Assembly (NCBI GenBank): GCA_037783545.1
Contig: JBBELK010000821.1
Location: forward strand, 558,001 to 622,000
Source: Henricia sp. BOLD:AAB3569
Taxonomy: Eukaryota; Echinodermata; Asteroidea; Spinulosida; Echinasteridae
Length of the DNA stretch: 64,000 nt
Direction: 5' to 3'
The notes under the pieces were generated by a model. The model saw only the letters and a program-made list of their open reading frames with translations. It ran no database searches and was not told where the DNA came from. Made by a program: the position numbers and the translations under genes. Each line of letters begins with the position of its first letter. The first letter of the stretch is position 1. This document shows positions 42,258 to 59,500 of this stretch, piece after piece.

Positions 42258-43517
42258 CGTGGCACGTGCACTCCCGTGCACCCCCGTAGTTACGCCACTG
42301 AAAACAAGGTTTCTCAAATGATATAATCCTGTAATTATTGATTTATTTATATACCACATCCAACAGTGGAGGGACCGCCAATTACAGGAATAGGAGCAAG
42401 TGTGGTTGAGTGCCTTGCTCAAGGGCACAGGTGCCACAACTCGTCACGGCCAGGAATCGAACCTACATTCTAGTACTAACACAGGAACTTAAGTTCGACG
42501 CACTAGACCGCTCGGCCATAACACCCCGGGAGTGGGTGTTATGTTAAAGTCGAACCTTGTTAATAAAAGGTCATTTGGACCTTGGTCATCACCTTCGCCA
42601 CTCAACTTGCTCTCTTGGTAACGTGTTGAGAAGCTCCACACAAATCGCTGAAAACAATTCATTGTCGCCATGATCTGTAATGAAATGACAGTATCAAAAA
42701 CAATCATTTTATAAAAATAAATGACATGGGATAACGTTAGACGTAGAGAGTCTACGTCTACTCTAGTTAGTTCCTTACCTAGAAATCACTAATTTTTAAT
42801 ATTTATGCCGCATCACAAAAACGTATTAAACAATAAAGGCGGTTAACTGGTGGTTTACGAAAATTTTAATCAAAATGTTGATCATATTAATAATAGACCG
42901 AATTCCTGAATGTGTGAGGGCGCTGTCAAGTTGGGCGTGCCCATTGCGCGTTATGTTCGAACACAAAACACGTTTCAAATGTTTAATTTTAGTGAAAAAT
43001 CTCTGCCCACCGCATAGGCCCGCTTTGCGCATATGCATCTTGTTCCCACTTTCTCCCAAATCACCCCCAGTTCGAGCGCCCTTACGCATTCAGGATTACG
43101 GTAAATTAATCTCTCTTAAATAATAAATGACATCTCTTCCTACACATTGCCACGATCATCATGATCAGGTTCTTGAGCGTAAAGTTTTGTAATTCAACAC
43201 AAATATTGACTACCGTACCATGCCACGCGCTTGTATTTGGAACACTTCCATGATGTGTGTACACGTAATTGATGGTGTGTAATATAATATGCAGCTGTAT
43301 TTTTCCTATCTGAATCTGAATAGTCGGCAAAGCCTCCATACAGGAAACATCACACCATGTACCAACTAACTTGTCATGCTTGTTGGTAGTTTGGGCGTGG
43401 AGCTAGCTGGACGTGCTTTCAGTTTCATTTTACTTTTTAGATTAAACGTGATTACAAAATGAGTGCAGATGATTACTCACAAGTTACGACCGGTTTTCTA
43501 TCACCGTCTTTACTCAT
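31253..43517 (-). CDS. TRAPPC10: Trafficking protein particle complex subunit 10
   Basis: Twenty exons join in frame to about 1245 residues (human about 1259): 43517-43481, 42674-42593, 41963-41828, 41373-41174, 40429-40228, 39851-39740, 39201-38951, 38692-38546, 37718-37530, 37112-37021, 36795-36655, 36227-36088, 35864-35308, 34977-34836, 34661-34366, 34075-33978, 33672-33546, 32820-32632, 32194-31861, 31518-31253. TRAPPC10/Trs130 is a large subunit of TRAPP II, a Rab activator in Golgi and endosomal traffic. Diagnostic stretches are LPRTSVLDKIKNDFCSKQAD, EEALVQYDELDALFSQF, the KLREALSSSEAFQKHYL and RSARLIGKDLATFYM helices, WAVCGRSQGVV and LEVMPLLAGFLPVPKV near the end. The N-terminal half is predicted alpha-solenoid and the C-terminal half beta-rich. 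Intron 11 is U12-type AT-AC; the others are GT-AG. It diverges from ACAT1. Confidence 0.97.
31672..31830. mobile_element. MITE, family 'GTTGTCAACATTTTCACAG', copy 2
   Basis: Left end AAAGTTGTCGACATTTTCAC with the same internal order as 16359-16560 (CAACATTTGTTGT, ATGTCAACATTTTACACTG). The right end is lost; it fades about 30 bp from the donor of TRAPPC10 exon 19. Confidence 0.75.
32315..32560 (+). repeat. Dispersed repeat, copy 1 (TRAPPC10 intron 18)
   Basis: Shares GGGTGTTGAGATTTT, CATTCTGAAATTT, CATAAAGCAGTG and TTTTTGCTTCCACATC in the same order with 51438-51660 in ACAT1. About 75-80% alike by eye. No open frame. Family unknown. Confidence 0.75.
33275..33372. repeat. ACTTGACC minisatellite
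   Basis: Tandem copies built on GACTTGACCAACATGCCTGA and CTTGACTTGACCC, roughly 34-bp higher-order unit, in TRAPPC10 intron 17. Confidence 0.85.
33712..33775 (+). repeat. G/A-rich simple tract
   Basis: GGGGAGGGAGGAGGAAGG-type purine run in TRAPPC10 intron 16. Similar purine runs occur at 37295-37360. Not coding. Confidence 0.8.
36228..36654 (-). other. U12-type AT-AC intron (TRAPPC10 intron 11)
   Basis: The exon ends GGAAACAAACACAA and the intron starts ATATCCTTGA, one base from the U12 donor consensus ATATCCTTT. It ends TTCCTTATCTTGAGAATCAT followed by CAC. TTCCTTATC resembles the U12 branch-site consensus TTCCTTRAC and lies about 16 nt from the terminal AC. With these borders the protein reads CQKQLGNKHKYLKTCCLLAAD, same length and pattern as human TRAPPC10 here, and the frame is kept across all 20 exons. 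No GT donor gives a comparable product: the nearest loses the conserved block, and reading on hits a TGA. The intron is 427 bp and contains a dispersed repeat (36375-36545). Confidence 0.9.
36375..36545 (-). repeat. Dispersed repeat 'GACACCGG..ATCCC', copy in U12 intron
   Basis: Contains AGAGACACCGGAGAATCCCC, CTCTGGGATCTTTTAAGTGC and GGTTTTACATCCCTTCTGAA. The same phrases are at 40585-40810 and, inverted, at 38130-38305 and 55415-55545. Confidence 0.8.
36881..36946. mobile_element. Short copy of the 'ACCCTTTGC' MITE family
   Basis: A 66-bp palindrome-like unit: TATAGAGTCTTTGCACGAG at the left, GCCAGTGCAAAGGGCCTATA at the right, with an internal GCATCGTGCATGA. In TRAPPC10 intron 10, close to the exon 11 acceptor. 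Confidence 0.55.
38005..38041 (+). repeat. Poly-G tract
   Basis: GGGGGCAGGGAGG followed by more than 20 consecutive G in TRAPPC10 intron 8. Length is likely approximate in the assembly. Confidence 0.95.
38130..38305 (+). repeat. Dispersed repeat 'GACACCGG..ATCCC', inverted copy
   Basis: Inverse of the left part of 40585-40810: GGGGATTCCCCGGTGTCTCT, CATGGGTTTCCTCACGCTTG and AGTGACAGTGCAATGG are shared. TRAPPC10 intron 8. Confidence 0.8.
39592..39656 (-). pseudogene. Echo of TRAPPC10 exon 6
   Basis: Repeats about 65 bp of the 3' end of exon 6 (original 39740-39804). AAAACAATGCATCCAGCTCG then TCATATTGAACTAATGC matches the exon with a few changes. On the transcript it lies about 85 bp after the real exon. 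One codon is now a stop and no acceptor is present. Confidence 0.9.
40585..40810 (-). repeat. Dispersed repeat 'GACACCGG..ATCCC', longest copy
   Basis: Runs from TTCATACCAAGGATTCCTCT through GAGGAAACCCATGAAG and AGAGACACCGGGGAATCCCC to GGCTTTACATCCCTTCCGAA. It joins the segments seen separately at 36375 and 38130. A TTA microsatellite precedes it. TRAPPC10 intron 4. Confidence 0.8.
42009..42300. mobile_element. hAT-type MITE with 8-bp target duplication
   Basis: A 292-bp insertion in TRAPPC10 intron 2. Left end CAGCGGCGTAACTAGGG, right end CCCGTAGTTACGCCACTG (inverse CAGTGGCGTAACTACGGG). AAAACAAG lies directly on both sides (42001-42008 and 42301-42308). CAG-type ends with an 8-bp duplication are characteristic of the hAT superfamily. 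The middle is a G-rich tract (42131-42257), so there is no transposase; it depends on an enzyme encoded elsewhere. Confidence 0.95.
42430..42530 (-). repeat. tRNA-like SINE remnant
   Basis: On the minus strand GGCCGAGCGGTCTAGTGCGT resembles a Leu/Ser tRNA A-box region, and TAGGTTCGATTCCTGGCC is a B box about 45 bases on. The stretch GTGCCTTGCTCAAGGGCACA next to it recurs in diverged form near 46530 and 44800. It overlaps the intron region upstream of TRAPPC10 exon 3. Confidence 0.6.
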
Positions 43518-43664
43518 CGTGGTAGTTTTCCAAGGAAATCTTAAATAGGAGGAAAACCGATCGATTTGACTTGCTTATGTTGCAATTTAGCTGCAACCGC
43601 TGCACCGATTTTGTTTTTGACAACTGATATAGCGCCCTCTCGTGAATGGGACAACGCCTCACAG

Positions 43665-43694
43665 GCACGGACGTATTTATATATACGTCCGTGC
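43665..43694. repeat. 30-bp palindrome
   Basis: GCACGGACGTAT and its inverse ATACGTCCGTGC around a TTATAT centre. Flanked by ACAG...CACAG. Confidence 0.8.
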
Positions 43695-43707
43695 TCACAG
43701 GGGGTGA

Positions 43708-44113
43708 TACTATTTACCGGAAAACACCGGAAAACACCGGAAAATACCGGAAAACACCGGAAAACTCACCGAAAAACACCGGAAAACATACTTAATACCG
43801 GAAAACACTAAATACCGGAAAACACCGAAAAACACCGGAAAACATACTAAATTCCGGAAAACACACTAAATACCGGAAAACACCGGAAAACACACTAAAT
43901 ACCGGAAAACACCGGAAAACATACTAAATACCGGAAAACACACTAAATACCGGAAAACACCCGAAAGCACTTAATAACACCACCCCCACTACCTGCAGAA
44001 AACACCATAAAATACTGTTTTCCGGTGTTTTCCGGTATTTAGTATGTTTTCCGGTATTTAGTATGTTTTCCGGTGTTTTCTGGTGTTTTCCGGTGTTTTC
44101 CGGTAAATAGTAC
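43708..44113. mobile_element. Foldback element of CCGGAAAACA repeats
   Basis: Starts TACTATTTACCGGAAAACAC and ends with the exact inverse (GTGTTTTCCGGTAAATAGTA). The left arm is a tandem array of CCGGAAAACA and CACTAAATA units to about 43970. About 45 bp of different sequence (CACCACCCCCACTACCTGCA) forms the loop. The right arm is the inverse array from about 44014. Same architecture as the larger element at 18161-20184 but unrelated motifs. Confidence 0.9.
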
Positions 44114-44204
44114 TACCGCCTCAGAGGTTGGACTCTTGGTGGCGCTATATAGCTAACTTTGCTCGACTGGATTTTCGTCTGCGTGTGCATGTTGTGCCGA
44201 AAAG

Positions 44205-51929
<7,725 letters not shown>

Positions 51930-52088
51930 ATAAATTGACATCTTCACAATTTGAATATGCATGAAGTGCTCTGAAATGACATGTGACCAGTAGTTTTCAT
52001 TGGCATTGTGAAGCATGCCAAATGCACGAAATAATCAGGTTTGTAGTAAATTATCGAGTACATGTATTTGTATTTAAAATAGTCAAAC

Positions 52089-52094
52089 AATAAA
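52089..52094 (+). terminator. Candidate ACAT1 poly(A) signal
   Basis: AATAAA 160 bp after the TAG at 51927-51929. First canonical signal downstream of the stop codon. The cleavage site is not visible. Confidence 0.6.
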
Positions 52095-52159
52095 AATTTA
52101 TCATTTGCCAGTCTGACTAGCATTTAACTTTGATTCAGAGGTCTATTAAACAAATTGAT

Positions 52160-52475
52160 TTATATAATATTGGATGGCTTTGAGGGTGATATGTGAATTT
52201 TAATGACGAGTGCGGTATATTCTCATATCACCCGAAAAGACATCCCATATTATTATTGTTATAAAATGAAGCTTATACCTTCTTTGTTTTAAAAGATTTT
52301 TGTCCGTTTGGTGTTGAAAACTTCAGTTCATTTGCAACGTTTACAACTACATGTGTTTGTTACTGTACGTACATTTACTTGATGCACGACATGCTCGTGT
52401 GCTTTGCTGCGGCTCTGTGCATCACAGTATCCAAAACGCACAGTATCCGCAAAAGCTTCATTTTATATAATATAA
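52160..52475. mobile_element. MITE with ATAATATTGGATG terminus, copy 2
   Basis: Begins TATATAATATTGGATGGC and ends GCAAAAGCTTCATTTTATAT, the inverse order of 8165-8446. Shared interior: GAGTGCGGTATATTCTCATA, ATCACCCGAAAAGACATCC, CGTGTG...GGCTCTGTGC. In the ACAT1/ANKRD6 intergenic region. Confidence 0.7.
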
Positions 52476-52970
52476 AGTATCGGACAAAGACTGATTATGC
52501 TTAAAAGGCACACTATTTTATTCCAATAAAACATTGTCCATTCTGTCTCAAAATATATGTATAATTCTCAAAGGGCACTCTGTAATATACGGGTTCTGTT
52601 CAAATATACAGCTGTATAAAAAAAAATAAAGGCACAAAAAAATGACATTTTGTAGTCTGCTTCCTACGGCGCTCTGAGAGTGCCATCCTACCCGGTACTT
52701 TAGATACCGAGATAATTTATCTAACCAAGTTGACTAATAACGTGGATTATGTCGACTTTGTGAGCTGCTAGCTAAGTCGACTCGGCAAGATAATTTGCCA
52801 CATATCGTGCTGGGTATATTTAAAAGAGTCACTCGTTAAGTAAACACACTATTTCTGTTTATAATACAATAATCTGTAATGCCCCACTGCTTGTAATGGT
52901 TGCAGTTGAGAGACAAAAAAAAAGAGGGTTCATAGGGAAAACCTTAAGGACTATACCACTGTGCCCCATA

Positions 52971-53195
52971 GCTCAGCTGGTAGATCATCTGCCAAAAAAC
53001 AAAAGTAATCAGGAATGTTGAAAGTATGAATTGATATTTCTCTTAAAGGAGGCCGGATCAAAGGGTGGAGGGGAAACCGCCACCGGCAAGGAGTTCCAAA
53101 GAGATGCAGAACTTGGGGAAGAACTATTAGAATAGCTCTTTGTTCTACATCTCCGGTTTATTTCCGGTACCCTTCAAAAAGGCCAAGTTTGGAGA
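52971..53195 (-). mobile_element. 3' fragment of a LINE reverse-transcriptase ORF
   Basis: From about 53150 down to 53012 the minus strand reads ...SSPSSASLWNSLPV...FDPASFKRNINSYF and a stop. 'LWNSLP' followed by 'SFK..IN.Y' is the usual end of CR1/L2-type non-LTR retrotransposon ORF2 proteins. Upstream the frame is broken. Next to the stop, on the plus strand at 52972-53001, CCCCATAGCTCAGCTGGTAG is tRNA-like. Old, 5'-truncated copy. Confidence 0.5.
53157..53162 (-). terminator. Candidate ANKRD6 poly(A) signal
   Basis: Minus-strand AATAAA 373 bp after the TGA at 53535. It lies within the edge of a LINE fragment. Confidence 0.45.
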
Positions 53196-53534
53196 ATTCA
53201 AGGAAGGCCATGGACAAGCACAAAGTAATTATTAAAGCTGGCATAACTGTGAAAAGTAAAGGAGAAATAAAGAAAACTGGCAAAAACTTTGTCGAATTCT
53301 GAAACAAGGTAAAAACAAAGAGATCCTACCCCCAAATTGGAGGTCGACTGTCAACCAAGACATACGAGTTCTACCTACCCGGAGCAACCTGCTTATATCG
53401 TCAGGCAGTAGGATTTGGCTTGAAGAGGCTAATGTTGAGATGCCGTGCTATACAATGGAGTACTTCAGTGAGGATGGAGCTGCTCCATATCACCCCATCT
53501 AACCCAATGATACCCCAAGTGACTTTAATCTCCG

Positions 53535-56500
53535 TCACAATCCCTTGACATAAGCAGACTGAACCTGATTGGTAAGAGGTCTATGCAGGGCACCCATGCT
53601 GGTGTTTGATGCACGTTCTCGTTCCATGGAAAGGGCTCGGATGAGTACATCATCTATTGGATTTCGTCTGGATTGTTTTGATGACATTGTTCCACCATCG
53701 CCGGAAGAGACACCTGAGGATGATTTGGAGTACTGACACTGATTTGGATTGCAGTCTGATGAAGATGTTGAAACTGAAATGGGGGATGGATGGTGGCCAT
53801 TTTGGTGGGTTGTTGCAACTTCTGAGTTATTACCGTACGCTTGCCTTGCGGGCATTGATTGCGTGTTACTGGTCACATGCTGTTGCCACGGTGCTGCATT
53901 ATGGGATGGCTGCCTATTTGCTTTATGTAATTCTTGGTTAGATTGTGCATGTTGTTCATAATGGGCTTTTTGTTCGAGAGCAGATTTTGAAAGTCGCTGA
54001 AAGGGCCCCTCAGTTGAAGTTTGTGAAACTGGTTGTGTGTCGGGAAGGCAAAGAGTACTATCACTTGATTCATCACTACTAGAATTTGATTTAAAATTGA
54101 AATTTGCGCTAACTTCTGCAGTAGCGGGCTCTCTCGGTTTAGATGTATGTGGAAGATCGGGGTGCACTATGGGTGGGATGTATGTAGCAGATACAAGTTC
54201 CTTATTGAAATAATAGTCATCTTTGAGTTCTGGACTTGAGGAGTTTTCCCGGTGTTGGACAGCTCTTGTAAAGCTGCCAGTTCGTCTACCCCTAGGTTCA
54301 GTGCCATGGAGTGCAATTCTTGACCTTCCCCTGTCTTCCTCGGAATACAATCCAGGTTTATAGGCCTGCTCAGGACATTCATTATTCCTCTCATGATTTG
54401 ACCGAGTTCGTTTTCCTTCTACAATTGCGACTCTGGGGATCTGAGCTGGACTAACTGACCGCGTTCTTTTTGTAAAGAACTTTCTTGAACCAACAATCTC
54501 GGGCTTTGTTGGGTTTTTCCTGCTTGGGTCTGATCCAGATGATTCTTCCGTTCCTTCCGAGATCCTTTCAAAGCCTGATGGGTTGCCATGCAGTGGTTTT
54601 CGGTTATCTATTGGGTAGTACACTGCTAATTGCTGTTGAACCGTTCTTAATCGCACCTCAAAGTAACGTCGCAGCTCGTCCCTCACGTAGCTGAGCCGCC
54701 TTTCGTATTCCTCAGACCACAGCGCCCTCTCTTGAAGCATGCGCTTATCGATGCGGTGTAAGCACTGCGTACGTTCTGACGAGATGCGTTCTTTACAGAG
54801 TTGATCCACACAACTCCCTTGGTGGGTTAGTTTCTTGTCGAGTACGCCTAGCTTGTGTTGGAACTGAGCTCGCGTTGTGTCGATCTCATAAAGCATTTTT
54901 TCTTTACTAGCTTCCAACTGGTTCTGTAGTTTATGTATGTAGATGGAGCATGTGCAGATACTGCTTGATGTACCCTGAGTAGAATACAATAACGACATCA
55001 TATCAATAGCAAATTCTATGATCACAGTCATAGGAATAGAATGTATGCTGTCCACAAAGATCAACACTAACAACATCAGTGAATTTCATGACTTTTATTG
55101 TACAACATGTAGTTATTCTACTGAAGATTTGTGCCTAAGAAATTTATCAATGACATCATATCAATAGCAAATTGTTTGAACATCCTCAGCTCCCAACCAT
55201 GAAAATAAAACAAGTTGTTTGCACTGATCAAAACTAACAACATATGTGAATTTTATGAGGGTCATTGTAGTTATATTGTAGTTATTGTACTGAAGAGCTG
55301 TGGCTAAGATGTTTTAAGAATTCAACTTGCAGACTGCTGGCGGAAAGACCAAGAGTTATTCATTTGACTACAGCTGTGATACCTTGGTTCATTAACCGTA
55401 TTAACTCCATCATGTGGATGGGATGTAAAGGTGTGGGTTAGTGTGTTCTGTAATGCACTTACAAGATCCCAGAATCAATTGTTTACAAGAAAAGGGGATT
55501 TTCCCCCGAGTCTGGTTCATCAAATCTTGTCGGCACTCATAAAATGAGTTGCTTTAGCACTGCCTGCTTATTGTGAATGTAAGAAATTAAACAGCCTTTT
55601 TATATATGTGAAATGACCATTAATCACTTTGGAGATTGGGTATTAATGCTTTAGTACCGACAATAGACCCTTTGCAGTGACGGCCATGTTAGGGTCAAGT
55701 TTTCATATTTAAATGATGCTACGACAGATGACACAGTGACAATGTGACTGCCCACAAGATGGCTTCCACGCAAAGAGTCTACACAATGTACTTTACCTTA
55801 GACACATGGCCGCTGTCATCTTTGTAAAGACACAACTGCTGGTCGTTTCTATGGCGATGACCTTTGCCCTTGACATCCTTAAGGTTGACACTGTGTATTT
55901 GATGATGTAACTGCTGCTCCCATAACACTGTATTCTTGAGTTCCTCTTTGACAAAGGTGACATGTTTACTTGAATGAGCGGGTCTTGATGAACGGGGGGT
56001 AGACTGAAGAGAAGAAATGGCTTAAAATTAATAGACGAAAATGCCCCGTCACAAGACCACCTGTTCATTGACCCTGTGTTTAAATCCTCTGTAATAAAGT
56101 ATCAAAGTGAAAATGGCACAATATGTGTATTGCTGAGGTTACTGGGTCCACACTAAGATCAGTGTCTTCCTGTGCTTCAGCAATGGACGTTGCAGATTAC
56201 CAGTGAATGTTTAGACCCACTTTATAATACCCTTGCAACTGACGTCACACTTTAGTAGTCAATAGACTTTATTACAATGATATACAAAACATATAAGTTG
56301 AATGTAAATACACAAAGTTGTGTAAAGCATTTGGTCTTTCCAGAATAATTGTGGTCCATCAACTTGTTCAGTTACATAATCAACATGTTGAGAAGCAAAA
56401 GGACCATTGCATGGCTATTACTTGTTCAGAATGCATTATCTGGTATGGTGCCTAATCTCCATTGATAAACAACCAAACCTGGGATGAGATTGTCCAGGTT

Positions 56501-59500
56501 TAGATTAACTTACCTTCTTGGCCAGCATGGACTGTTTCTTGTGGTCTTTCTTTTCTCCCTCTACCGTGTCGTCGTTATGATGTACTCGCTCTTCATTTGT
56601 TTGCTCTCGTAACTCCCTGCGACCTTTGACCCGTGATGTCCCTGGCTGACAAGCATCAGCATTCTAAAAAACAAATCATGCCGCACAATCACGAATTTAC
56701 TGCAATGCATATGAGGGTTTTACAGTAAGAGCTTCTTTATCATTGTGACAAATTTATGTCAAAATACTACATCACTTCTAAATAAATATAATCCTTATTT
56801 CTTTGTTCTCCGTTTTAGTTCATGATAGTAAGTGAACGAAATCCATCCGTGGAAGACGTCCATTGTGGGTTCATTTTGAGAATCATGTTATTCAATTTCA
56901 ATTAATTTCAACCTCCCTTGGGAGAAATACTGTACATTAATAAAATCAATAACATAAAAAAGGATTAAGTAGCCTGATCATAGTTATCAAGATCATTAAC
57001 GAATAAAGAAAACTTGACACTATCACAAAGACCATCATTAACACATTTTAAACCATTTAAAACTTTAGTCGGTAACAACTTTCAAAGATGATTTTGCATA
57101 TTTTATTCAACATCAGTTTATCCAGAAATTATCTAGAAGTTATCACAGAAAGTTCCCAACTACAGCAGTCTTGGCTGTACCCGTTTGTGGCCGAGAGTTG
57201 CCTCCGTTTTCCCTTCATCTCTGTCACAACTTGTGCCTCGTGATCTGCGTTGTGGTCTTCTGTGATGGTGCGAAGATTTGTGACTCTGTTTACCAAAGAA
57301 CAGACAAGTTTCACTCCAAAAAAATTAACCTGCTGAAACAAACCCACTTAAAGAAATCATCTTGTAATAAATTGTCTCAAAAATTAAAGCGATGTGTCTC
57401 AGTTACTCGTTTGCTGACTAAGCCACGCTAATGTGGCCATAGGCGGATATAGGTTATCATACGTGTTTCGTTACACTCCCACCCCACCCCACCCTAATCC
57501 GACTCCCAAAAAGTTTACCTTTATCGTGGCCAGGATCAGCATGACTACTTCTACATGATCATTTTGTCTTGCTACTTCCAAGGCTGTTTCTCCATTCTGT
57601 AATAAACAAACATGAACACTGCATTATCAACAATTATTACACATTATTTGTAATCATTCTTAAAAACAAATATACTAGTTATTCAATGAGATCTTGTATT
57701 TTATCAGTAAGCTAATCTGGATGTGACCTTGTATTTTATTAGTAAGCTAATCTGGATGTGACCTTGGATTTAATTAGTAAGCTAATCTGGATGTTACCTT
57801 GTATTTCATTAGTAAGCTAATCTGGATGTATTATGTTTAAAAACTCTACTTTTTACCGAGTCGACTAGTCTGCAATGTTCACTCACGTCATTCTTGATGT
57901 TGAAGTCAGTTGAGGCCTCCAGAAGTATTGTGGATATTTTCTTCTTTCCAAGACCAGCAGCAATATGCAGTGCAGTATTACCATCCTGGGAAGAAACAGA
58001 AGCCATTTTAACCCAACCATCTTAAAGTAATCCTTAATGATAACTGTCACGTTTTCTGGACGCCACAAAAGATTAAAACTTGCCATTCTCTCAACTTTCA
58101 ACCGGACAATCTTGAATTACTGACAAGATTGTTTAGATATGTCTGGAGTCAGGAAAATTGTATTTTGTTGTGAGTCTTTCACAGAATTCAGGAGCATGGC
58201 AGCTCTGCAACAATGTGATGGGTTTCAGATGGCAAGAGAAGACAAATTAAAGCAAAGAAAACACAGGTGGCCATCTTGGGACCAAGCTGCATATAGAAAC
58301 AGGGCTGAACAAATTAGCAAACTGCAGCCTCATGGGTCGCTCAGCCTGAAGAAAATAACTAAGGTGTAAGAAAGACTGAAGACTTTTGGTGACACAACTT
58401 CAAATATTTCTATTGTATGTGAGGCTCCTGTTCCAATGTAATGAAGGAAAGAGTTTTTTAAATGGATTTTCAAGTGAGGAGTAACTTACAGCATTTGTGG
58501 TATTAACATTGGCATTTGCGCTGATAAGAATCCGACAGCAGGTGATGTGTCCAAACAATGCAGCAATGTGTAATGGGGTCTCACCGTTCTGAGAGGGTTA
58601 CACAACGTGATAGATGGTTAGCAATGGACAGAGGGAAATATTAATAACATTTCTGATTTAATGATTATGGGGAACAAACTGTTTTATGTAGGTGGAGTCA
58701 CAGATTTTCCAGACTACAATCCCAGTTACTAGCAATAAAAACTAATGTAGATACATTAATTAAGTAGGCTATTAACATTTAGTGAGGTAGGGTCAATTAT
58801 TCTGTTTTTAATGATTTCCCCCCGACCATGTTTTTGGTACTAGATTTAAGACTTTCATTATACTTAACCAGACTCTTCAGGACATCCTTGGATTTGTGAA
58901 TTTCCCAAACCACCCTACAGATGCAGACAGACTCACATTATTCTTAACGTTGGAATGGGCACCAGACCGAAGGAGAATACGTGTGGTTTCACTGTGGCCA
59001 TTTTGACATGATTGGTGGAGCGGCTTACTGCCATGCTGAGAAATAAGACAAAAAGAAAAGAATGTTGGAACAAATTAACATACCTGGTATAAAAATATTC
59101 TTTGTGCCAAATCTAAAAAGTTAAGTGTACAAATGACAAATTGTGCCCAACTAGAAGATCTGCTGATGAACTAAAACTTCACTAAAGGGGCGATCACACT
59201 ATGACAGAAAATGTATTTGTGTGCGCCTGTGCCATATTGGTTTGTAGAAGAGCTGGTTTTCTGTTTGTGTAAACGTCCCTTCAGTCATCTTAACCATCTA
59301 AGGGGACAATCACACTAACTATACATCTGCGTTCTGATGCATGTTGTGTGTTAACATGCCTGTCTAATGCTTGTACTGCCTAACCCAGTCCATGCTGTAT
59401 TAATGACTGTATAGACCCTTTGTGCATGTCGGCCATCTTGGGGGACAATCACGTTGTCACTGTGTACCTTGTTACTAGCATGTAGATTAGCCCTTCCTTG

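Larger units (their letters stand above)
43518..44204. promoter_or_regulatory. Divergent promoter region TRAPPC10/ACAT1
   Basis: 687 bp separate the two ATG codons. The central 400 bp are a foldback element (43708-44113) and a 30-bp palindrome lies at 43665-43694. Only about 150 bp on the TRAPPC10 side and 90 bp on the ACAT1 side look non-repetitive, so the core promoters are either very short, inside the element, or linked to unseen 5' exons. No TATA box is evident. Confidence 0.55.

Noticed and set aside
53010..53420. Active retrotransposon
   Set aside because: Only the C-terminal end of a reverse-transcriptase frame is visible, with a broken frame upstream and no catalytic domain.
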